NCBI GenBank assembly: GCA_019456255.1 | Contig: VRUG01000010.1 | Coordinates: 33,278-97,277 of the forward strand | Direction: 5' to 3' | DNA length: 64,000 bases | DNA from: Planctomycetota bacterium | GTDB taxonomy: Bacteria; Planctomycetota; Phycisphaerae; Sedimentisphaerales; Anaerobacaceae | Shown: positions 58,078 to 64,000 of the stretch, one piece after another | How positions within the stretch are numbered: position 1 is the stretch's first letter | Layout: the number at the start of each line of letters is the position of its first letter | Translations under genes and position numbers: made by a program | The notes under the pieces: generated by a model | Databases searched by the model: none | What the model was told of the DNA's origin: nothing | What the model saw: only the letters and a program-made list of their open reading frames with translations

Positions 58078-58290
58078 TTAAGAACCCCCTTTGTACTCAA
58101 TACCAGACTTTGGATACTTTTTCTTGAGTTCCTTGACAACAGACTTCCGAATCGCCTGGAGATCTAACTGATTTGGAGTTACCATAGAAGTATTATTTAC
58201 TAACCATTCTACGACTCGTTCCAAAACAGCGACCTTGAACTCATTACTCAAGATCTGGCCAGAATCTATTTCCCCAAATTTGACTCCCAT
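58078..58290 (-). CDS. Small helical protein, unknown
   Basis: 70 residues with no membrane segment. AAAGGA precedes the ATG. The text FKVAVLERVVEWLVNN and LDLQAIRKSVVKELKKKY suggests two amphipathic helices. It lies 97 bases after the DUF262-HNH gene and one base before the two-helix membrane gene. Function unknown; an adaptor or small regulator is possible. Confidence 0.6.
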   Translation of the reverse strand: MGVKFGEIDSGQILSNEFKVAVLERVVEWLVNNTSMVTPNQLDLQAIRKSVVKELKKKYPKSGIEYKGGS

Positions 58291-58387
58291 AATCTTTTCC
58301 TTTCATAGTTTTTTGTTAATCACTGAACCATCATTAACCACCATTTTATTTTCCCCTTCTAATCCCTAACCGTCAACCTCTATTTTT

Positions 58388-59470
58388 TCATCTTCCCGAT
58401 TTTCTTCTGTTACACTCTTTGCATAACATCTGACAATTTTCTTCCGTTGTTTTTCCGCCTTCGTGCCAAGGTTTGATATGGTCGGCTTCCATTTCCTCAA
58501 TTTCAAAATGTTTTTTACATACTACGCACTTACCTTTTTGTTTCTCATAGACTTTTTGTTTCATTGCATCAGTAAAGGCACGAATTGAAAGATATTTTTC
58601 ATCACGGGTTAGAATGTATGGATAAATGCCGCTCTTTTTTACATCATCGTCGAGAATGAGTTTCGCTGACTCTTTTTCAATTTCCCCCGTGTCATATTTT
58701 TCGTCTTTGTAGGTGTTGTAAAGCGATCCCCAATCCACGCCTTTCATAAATTTCTTTCGTTTTTTTGTGAAAGTACTTTCAATCCAGGTAATCACATCTT
58801 TAAAATACTCCCACAATTCATTAGCATTTTTGTCGTGCTGATGCTTTGACATATAATCTTTTATATTACCACCTGAAAGCCACTTTATAGCGGTTTCCAA
58901 ATATTCCTGACGATTTGCCGAGCCACTAAGATAATCGCTTGCTAAACCATAAGCAGCACAAGTCGATTTACTAAAATAGCGTTTGGCATCAGAAACCCAG
59001 GAGCCTGAATAAACTGCATTTCGCAGTTCCTGATTTGTAAGTACTTTGCCTGCTATATTAATGGTTTCAAACCAGTCTAATTTCTCGCTATCTGTGCCAC
59101 TACATAAATATATCGAAAGCTCATAATTAAGAATTTTTTCTTTTTTGTCTTTTGGTAGATTATGAATAGCCAAGCCGTCTACTGAAAAGTCTCCGTTAAC
59201 ATATTGGCAAATTGAAATTGTACGCTGTTGTCCGTCAATTATTTCAAAATCCCCATCTTCCCGCACCGCCCAGTACATCATGTTTAAGGGAAAATATTTT
59301 GTAACGGTATCAATAACAGCATTACGTTCTTTGTCCTTGTAGATAAACTCTCGCTGGTAGGGTGGCCGAATATCAAGTTTGCCTCCAAAGCCAACTACAC
59401 CATCTTCAGCGTTATCTTTATAGCCATCTGCCAATTCACGGACTGTGATTTCTTTAAGTATTATATCCAT
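58388..59470 (-). CDS. DUF262 domain protein with C-terminal HNH nuclease
   Basis: 360 residues. The N-terminal DUF262 (ParB-like) half has RPPYQREFIY and the DGQQR motif at 79-83 (FEIIDGQQRTISI). The middle is helical. Residues 315-360 are an HNH nuclease: CVVC, the catalytic ADHIKPWHEGGKTTEENCQ and CKECNRRK. It resembles GmrSD-type or other DUF262 defence nucleases. It starts one base after the methylase stop (TAATATG), so the pair is coupled. It probably cuts DNA that the methylase has not modified, but a modification-dependent nuclease is an alternative. Confidence 0.88.
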   Translation of the reverse strand: MDIILKEITVRELADGYKDNAEDGVVGFGGKLDIRPPYQREFIYKDKERNAVIDTVTKYFPLNMMYWAVREDGDFEIIDGQQRTISICQYVNGDFSVDGLAIHNLPKDKKEKILNYELSIYLCSGTDSEKLDWFETINIAGKVLTNQELRNAVYSGSWVSDAKRYFSKSTCAAYGLASDYLSGSANRQEYLETAIKWLSGGNIKDYMSKHQHDKNANELWEYFKDVITWIESTFTKKRKKFMKGVDWGSLYNTYKDEKYDTGEIEKESAKLILDDDVKKSGIYPYILTRDEKYLSIRAFTDAMKQKVYEKQKGKCVVCKKHFEIEEMEADHIKPWHEGGKTTEENCQMLCKECNRRKSGR

Positions 59471-59471
59471 A

Positions 59472-60590
59472 TTAATTATTTAGTCCTTTATTTCTAATCA
59501 AGATTCTTGCATATAGTATCGACAAATATCCGCTTGCATTATCAGCTGTATAATAAATTCCATCTGGTTTCTTAGACCATAGTAAGGTCGATCTTGTATT
59601 TGCCTTGCTACCATTTGTTTCAGAACCATCTTTATTGATTTGTTTTGGGTTCTTGTAACGTTTTGTTGGGATTGCTTCAAACTCATCTCGTCCAGCAGTG
59701 ATTCCTAAAATTTCAAATTGGTCAGGATTGTATTTATCCAGGAATGTTATTGGCACACCCATCACCCCGTTATAGTCAGCGGGAATGTCCTTTACCTTAT
59801 TGACATTTATAGCATCATAGTTATCGTAGGTTGGATATTCTTCTTCGTTGTATTGCTTGTAAAGAATTAGGTCTTCATGCCTTTCTGCATAGTCAAGATT
59901 TGTAAACCAACGCACTCCTTTTACTCGAATGAATTTTCTACCTTCTTCATCAACCCTGCAACCTGCCGCTCTTAAGGGATAGTTATCAGGTACTCCAAAT
60001 TCTCTATCGCCGCTATGAATACTTGGACCAAGCCATAATTTATCCTCCTTTATCATTTTGAATGTTTCCTTGTAGGTTATGGCATTGACATTACCGATGA
60101 TGATAAACTTCTTGCCATATTCATCTAGTTGAGCTACATATTTTCTGAATAAAGAAAAAGGCGGATTGGTAACAACGATGTCAACTTGCTTTAAGAGTTC
60201 AATACATTCTTCGCTACGAAAATCGCCGTCTCTTTTCAAGTGCTTAATGCCGATCTCTTCGGGGTCGGGGACTTTGTTGTTATTTTTATCGCCTTCGTAT
60301 TCTAAATAGATGGCTTTTTCTGATTTATTTTGGCTGAATAAATCCATATCCTGATTTTTGTAGCAGGTTGTAATAAGTTTCTTAAGTCCGAGTTCCTCGA
60401 AACTGTATGAAAAATAGTGGAAGAAATTGCTTACCCTTGGGTCGTCACAGTTGCAAAGAACCACTTTACCCTTAAAATGGTCTTTGTAATGTTTCATCTC
60501 TCTTTCAATATCAGGAAGTTGAGTATAAAACTCATCCTTTTTAGCATTCTTTGCTTTGTGGAGATTTCTATTTAATGTCTTTTTCTTCAT
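59472..60590 (-). CDS. EcoRI-family adenine-specific DNA methyltransferase
   Basis: 372 residues. The EcoRI_methylase pattern is clear: KKDEFYTQLPDIEREMKHY, CNCDDPRVSNFFHYFS, motif IV NPPF at 142-145 and the target-side segment with KRYKNPKQI. It methylates an adenine at N6; whether the site is GAATTC cannot be read. The operon partner is a DUF262-HNH nuclease rather than an EcoRI-like endonuclease. The base composition is more AT-rich than the core genes around it, as expected of acquired DNA. Confidence 0.92.
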   Translation of the reverse strand: MKKKTLNRNLHKAKNAKKDEFYTQLPDIEREMKHYKDHFKGKVVLCNCDDPRVSNFFHYFSYSFEELGLKKLITTCYKNQDMDLFSQNKSEKAIYLEYEGDKNNNKVPDPEEIGIKHLKRDGDFRSEECIELLKQVDIVVTNPPFSLFRKYVAQLDEYGKKFIIIGNVNAITYKETFKMIKEDKLWLGPSIHSGDREFGVPDNYPLRAAGCRVDEEGRKFIRVKGVRWFTNLDYAERHEDLILYKQYNEEEYPTYDNYDAINVNKVKDIPADYNGVMGVPITFLDKYNPDQFEILGITAGRDEFEAIPTKRYKNPKQINKDGSETNGSKANTRSTLLWSKKPDGIYYTADNASGYLSILYARILIRNKGLNN

Positions 60591-60768
60591 AGATTAAACC
60601 TACACCCTCTAATTCTTAAAAGATTCTCAAAACTCATTTTAACGATAACTTATCCCCATGTATAGATTTATTTGTTAATCTGCCTGTCACGGCGACCTTT
60701 CGCGGCGTAGCTTTATGCGCAGACGGATGTTAACTTAGGTAGTTTACTCCACTTACCCTCGCAAGATG

Positions 60769-60856
60769 GGTGTTGTCTTCGGTTCGGACACTTTTTATCC
60801 GTATGCCGTAGGCATACTTTACTGTATGTTTCCGAATCGCGGCCTACGACAACACC
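60769..60856. repeat. Three-stem inverted repeat
   Basis: GGTGTTGTC (60769-60777) pairs with GACAACACC (60848-60856); CGGTTCGGA (60780-60788) pairs with TCCGAATCG (60831-60839) with one wobble; in the centre GTATGCC-GTA-GGCATAC is perfect. Together a cruciform or a folded RNA of about 88 bases. Confidence 0.75.
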
Positions 60857-61170
60857 ATATCGCTTACTTGTCCCCATCGCCAGATTTATTTGTAAATCTA
60901 TGGGGAGCTCCAAATTTATCTTGGGGGTCATCCTGTCTAAAAAAACTGTGTTAACTTAGGCAATCTTCTTCTTTGCGCCTTAGCGTCTTTGCGGGATTAA
61001 ATTTTTTATCTTTTCTTCGTGTCCTTCGCGCTCTTCGTGGTGAGATTTTCTTATGTTAAAATGGGTAGGCAAAAAATTCTCATTTTGAGAATAAGTTCCC
61101 CAAACCACCAGAAAATCAATCAAACGCGCAAGTCCCACTTTTGAGAATTTACAAAATGCGCTCATTTTGA

Positions 61171-61211
61171 TACAAATCGCGCGCGTTTTATACCAATTCG
61201 CGCGCGTTTTT
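61171..61211. repeat. Two tandem 20-base units with CGCGCGCGT
   Basis: TACAAATCGCGCGCGTTTTA then TACCAATTCGCGCGCGTTTT, followed by T. A short CpG-rich tandem repeat in otherwise AT-rich DNA. Confidence 0.7.
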
Positions 61212-61599
61212 GCCAATTTTCAACCACTTTTTGACCCCTTTTTCCTCTCATTATGAGAAACTTGCGCAAATGATCGCGCCTATTCTTTGTAAACCCCCTA
61301 TTCTAAAAGATATCAAGACTCCTTATCTCCCAAACCATAAACCTCGCAGGTTCATTGCAAATGAACCAAAAATCCGCCACAGGCGGATCTAATCCTTGAT
61401 AACCAAACACACCACCGCTTATCTGCGCAAGCAGTAGTAATCTCTTTAGATACTAAACATCCTCTTTGGTAAACGGCGCAAACAAAAGACTTACAGCAAT
61501 TTTAAATTACAACTCCCCCCAAACCCCCCACTCTGAACCGTGTTTTTGAAACAAAAACCGCTTTTATGCGCTGCGATTCTTGTCCGAAACGACATCGGG

Positions 61600-61710
61600 C
61601 TAAGCGCTGCGCTTCTTGTCCTTCTTTGCTTTTCTTTTTTCTTTTGGGCTAAGCTTAGCCTGTTTTTGTTGTTCCTTTTTTCCTTTATTTCTCTTTCCGC
61701 CATCAGCCAT
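61600..61710 (-). CDS. Tiny Lys-rich peptide
   Basis: 36 residues (MADGGKRNKGKKEQQKQAKL, then SPKEKRKAKKDKKRSA), about 45% Lys plus Arg. AAAGGAG lies 8 bases before the ATG, the best binding site in the area. It is too short for normal gene callers. Similar Lys-rich short proteins are widely annotated as hypothetical in bacteria. It is a sister in kind to the peptide at 36251-36346; both end in SA. Confidence 0.65.
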   Translation of the reverse strand: MADGGKRNKGKKEQQKQAKLSPKEKRKAKKDKKRSA

Positions 61711-61741
61711 CGTTGTTACTCCTTTATTAAATTAACTATCC

Positions 61742-62017
61742 TTATTCCTTATCCTTACGGCACTTACAGCATGGGCAAATCATTGCACAGCTAAGAACCA
61801 CAACGGCACCAATTTGCAGCAGGGTCCTGAATATATCAACCTGGATGCCTTGATATCCTTCCGGTACAGTGACTTTCTGAAAGATGCAATGATGTCCCGC
61901 GGGTGTTTTTAGCAGCTGATCATCAGCGGCTATAACTGCGTTATAAGGTACGTAGCACGCAGCAGTTACGAACAACAGTGCAGCAACTATACAGCAAAAA
62001 CAAATCTTCTTTTCCAT
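61742..62017 (-). CDS. Small membrane protein with Cys-rich tail
   Basis: 91 residues from ATG 62017 (AAAGGAGAG site). The N-terminal helix (residues 4-20) may be a lipoprotein-type signal (VTAAC), then a periplasmic stretch with PEGYQGIQVDIFRTL, a second helix and a C-terminal CPCCKCRKDKE. The tail cysteines would be on the cytoplasmic side and could bind metal. Not recognised. Confidence 0.65.
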   Translation of the reverse strand: MEKKICFCCIVAALLFVTAACYVPYNAVIAADDQLLKTPAGHHCIFQKVTVPEGYQGIQVDIFRTLLQIGAVVVLSCAMICPCCKCRKDKE

Positions 62018-62170
62018 AATCTCTCCTTTCACAGAATTAGGTTTCCTTTTGCTTAATAGTAATAGTGTAATGCCCTGCTTGGAGATAGCAAGGGAATTTT
62101 TGGGTGTTGAAATATCTAAAAATAGCGGTTATACTGGTCAAAAAGCAGAATTTAAAAATCGGAGATCTAA

Positions 62171-63949
62171 ATGTATAAGTATTTGTTGGTATTGGTTTTA
62201 GGCTGTGTGTTTTTTAGTGGTTGCGGTTCAGCTTCATTAGAATTTGGTCAGCTGATAGCTGACGATTACGAATATAATCTGCGTGAGTACCCGTTATACG
62301 CAACGAGTGAGGGGGATCATCGATTTAACGACAAATTAACGAAGGTATCTTTAGTTGACAGTGCAAGGCGAAATGCCAAGACGAAAGCGGTTCTTGTTCG
62401 GATAGACGGTATTAATCGCGCGGCTCTAAGTAAAGGTGAGCGAGTGAGTTATGATATTTTCAAGCGGAAGTTTGAGGATGGTCTGCAGTGGTATGAATTC
62501 AATGCTTGGCTGATGCCGGTGACTCAGATGGGCGGTTTTTACAGTCATTTTCCGCAGATGCATGAGCGGGTTCCTTTTAAGACTGCAGGCGATTATGAGA
62601 ATTATATATCGCGTTTAAATGCGTTCAGCGGGGTTGTTGACGGTTACATTGAGATAATGCGTGAGGGTATTCGGCGTGGTTATGTCGTGCCTAAAGTCAC
62701 AATGGCCGACATTGGCAAATCCATTGAGGCCCATATTGTTGAAGTGCCGGAGAAAAGTCACTGCTATAAACCGTTTGAGAAATTCAGCAAATTTGTAGGT
62801 GTAGCTGACAGGGAGCGACTTTCAGCGGCTGGGCGTGAGGCGATATCACAGGTGGTGGTAGAGGCGTATAAGCGGTTTTTGAGATTTATGGTTGATGAGT
62901 ATATACCTGCGTGCAGGGATACGATAGCGGCGAGTGACTTGCCGAATGGTAAAGCGTATTACGAATTTTGTATTCGCAGTGATACGACGCTTGATATAAG
63001 TGCCAAAGAGGTTCACGAAACGGGATTAGCTGAAGTGGCGCGGATAAAGGGTGAGATGTTGGAAGTTATCGCTGAGACTGGTTTTAAGGGCGGATTTGAA
63101 AAGTTTCGCAAGTTCCTGCGGACCGACAAGCAATTTTACGCTAAGGACAAAAAGGAGTTATTGAAGGAAGTTGCTTATGCTCTGAAGCGCGTAGACGGAG
63201 AGCTTCCGAGACTTTTTGAGGAGCTGCCTCGGATGCCTTATGGTATCAAGGAGGTTCCAGATTTTATTGCGCATGACGCACCAGCGGCGTATTATCGCAG
63301 GCCTCCGGGTGACGGGACGATGGCAGGATTTTATTATGTGAATACTTATGATCTGGGGAGTAGGCCTTTGTATCATGTTGAGGCGTTGGCGATGCATGAG
63401 GCTGTTCCGGGTCATCATTTGCAGATTGCGATTGGGCAGGAGCTGAAGGATTTGCCGAAGTTTCGTCAGGAGGCGCATTTTACGGCGTTTACGGAGGGGT
63501 GGGCGCTTTACGCAGAGAGTCTCGGCAAGGAGCTTGGGCTTTATGAGGATGTGTATAGTTATTTTGGGCGGCTCGACTTTGAGATGCTGCGTGCGTGCAG
63601 GCTGGTGGTCGATACGGGGATACATTCTTTCGGGTGGTCTCGTGAGAAGGCGATTGATTTTATGGCGTCGAATACGAGTATGAGCGTTGATGATATTACG
63701 ACTGAGGTTGACCGTTATATTGTTTGGCCCGGTCAGGCGCTTGGGTATAAGATTGGCGAATTGAAAATCCAAGAGCTTCGGAAAAAATGCGAAGAGCGCT
63801 TAGGCAGCGATTTTGATATACGCAAATTTCACAGCGTAGTGCTTGGTAGCGGTGCGGTTCCGCTTGGGGTATTGGAGACGAATATAAATGAGTGGCTTGA
63901 AGAACAATCGCTGTCGGATTTAGGAAGAGCGCTTAGGCAGCGATTTTGA
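62171..63949 (+). CDS. DUF885 lipoprotein, zinc-dependent peptidase-like
   Basis: 592 residues. A lipoprotein signal (GCVFFSGCGSAS) anchors it to a membrane. The zinc motif is H409-E-A-V-P-G-H-H416, with FTEGWALYAE as the second segment. These match the DUF885 family, related to carboxypeptidase-type HExxH enzymes. The end is odd: the last codons (about 9 residues, RALRQRF*) come from a 133-base tandem duplication read in another frame, so the natural C-terminus may be altered. A GGAG site precedes the ATG. Confidence 0.9.
   Translation: MYKYLLVLVLGCVFFSGCGSASLEFGQLIADDYEYNLREYPLYATSEGDHRFNDKLTKVSLVDSARRNAKTKAVLVRIDGINRAALSKGERVSYDIFKRKFEDGLQWYEFNAWLMPVTQMGGFYSHFPQMHERVPFKTAGDYENYISRLNAFSGVVDGYIEIMREGIRRGYVVPKVTMADIGKSIEAHIVEVPEKSHCYKPFEKFSKFVGVADRERLSAAGREAISQVVVEAYKRFLRFMVDEYIPACRDTIAASDLPNGKAYYEFCIRSDTTLDISAKEVHETGLAEVARIKGEMLEVIAETGFKGGFEKFRKFLRTDKQFYAKDKKELLKEVAYALKRVDGELPRLFEELPRMPYGIKEVPDFIAHDAPAAYYRRPPGDGTMAGFYYVNTYDLGSRPLYHVEALAMHEAVPGHHLQIAIGQELKDLPKFRQEAHFTAFTEGWALYAESLGKELGLYEDVYSYFGRLDFEMLRACRLVVDTGIHSFGWSREKAIDFMASNTSMSVDDITTEVDRYIVWPGQALGYKIGELKIQELRKKCEERLGSDFDIRKFHSVVLGSGAVPLGVLETNINEWLEEQSLSDLGRALRQRF
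63791..63867 (+). repeat. Tandem duplication, copy 1 (in frame in DUF885 gene)
   Basis: 77 bases identical to 63924-64000 at an offset of 133. The unit continues beyond the window. Confidence 0.9.
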
Positions 63950-64000
63950 TATACGCAAATTTCACAGCGTAGTGCTTGGTAGCGGTGCGGTTCCGCTTGG
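63924..64000 (+). repeat. Tandem duplication, copy 2 (shifted frame)
   Basis: Copy 2 starts inside the last codons of the DUF885 gene. As 133 is not a multiple of 3, it reads in another frame and supplies the stop at 63949. Its right end is cut by the window. Confidence 0.9.

Larger units (their letters stand above)
60591..61599. other. 1-kb gene-free, repeat-rich region
   Basis: No gene I can defend. It holds a 12-base direct repeat (60728-60739 and 60949-60960), an 88-base inverted repeat between them (60769-60856), two copies of CCCCAT-N4-AGATTTATTTGT (60656-60677, 60872-60893), Ctgtg-like text near 60970-61045, and tandem CGCGCGCGT units. It separates the methylase block from the next core genes. 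Confidence 0.65.

Noticed and set aside
60713..60931. 72-residue minus-strand ORF
   Set aside because: Spans the three-stem inverted repeat, which explains its open frame.
60980..61216. 78-residue minus-strand ORF
   Set aside because: Made of tandem CGCG units and Ctgtg text; likely repeat DNA.
63158..63772. 204-residue minus-strand ORF
   Set aside because: Opposite the zinc-motif region of the DUF885 gene; Arg/Pro-rich with no domain.
1..64000. CRISPR arrays, insertion sequences, prophage
   Set aside because: No regularly spaced repeats, transposase, integrase or phage gene was seen; the repeats found are short and unevenly spaced.

Overview
The window reads as a chromosomal segment of a planctomycete, most likely class Phycisphaerae. 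The reasons are the BP74/dockerin/LamG-type secreted protein, a PilM-like operon whose proteins carry Gly/Met/Arg-rich tails, many small lipoproteins and Cys-rich small proteins of unknown role, and the mix of genes found beside each other. This placement is inference from gene content; there is no rRNA. Gene density is high, on both strands, with short operons. There is no CRISPR array, no integrase or transposase and no recognisable prophage.

Layout. 1-7.6 kb: tandem response regulators (the first lacks its phosphoacceptor Asp), a Cys-rich small protein, a flavodoxin-fold protein, ferritin, a DUF255 thioredoxin-like protein, an HTH-pseudoreceiver regulator, a DegT-type aminotransferase and a small membrane protein. 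7.7-22.3 kb: mostly minus strand, with a DUF434 protein, a plus-strand MBL-fold protein, then GH130/GT4, accD, rpe, pgk, gap, tilS, a TPR-like lipoprotein, murG, ftsW and glmS. 22.5-24 kb: hisH-hisF. 24-28.8 kb: a BP74/dockerin/LamG secreted protein next to clpB; a 35-base copy of the clpB 3' end lies on its far side. 29-36.3 kb: lipoprotein, ferredoxin-fused aldo/keto reductase, HAD phosphatase, proA-proB, a DUF805-TerB-DnaJ fusion, tRNA-Leu(CAA) and a small multidrug-export-like membrane protein. 36.3-43.4 kb: a minus-strand sulfur and Fe-S cluster (Rrf2 regulator, cysK, cysE, nadA, metY, nifU, nifS). 43.6-50.4 kb: a GT4 plus helical-domain fusion, exonuclease III, a degenerate pseudopilin-like gene beside tRNA-Gln(CUG), and a GH2 beta-mannosidase. 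50.4-56.2 kb: a three-gene operon headed by a PilM-like ATPase fused to a membrane and periplasmic part. 56.2-57.7 kb: mtaB. 57.7-60.6 kb: an AT-rich accessory block with an EcoRI-family adenine methylase, a DUF262-HNH nuclease and two small genes. 60.6-64 kb: a long repeat-rich gap, two small genes and a DUF885 lipoprotein whose 3' end is tandemly duplicated at the window edge.

How genes work together: gap/pgk/rpe form a central-carbon block; murG/ftsW/glmS serve peptidoglycan; cysE makes O-acetylserine for cysK, NifS takes sulfur from cysteine, NifU carries nascent Fe-S clusters, NadA and a Cys-containing Rrf2 regulator are likely cluster users, and metY uses sulfide. GH130, GT4 and GH2 genes suggest beta-mannoside turnover.

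Best leads for something undescribed: (1) the PilM-fusion operon with shared low-complexity tails; (2) the methylase/DUF262-HNH/small-gene block; (3) two places where the 3' end of a conserved gene (clpB, tRNA-Gln) is duplicated around a short accessory gene. Two very short basic-peptide genes (31 and 36 residues) were also found.
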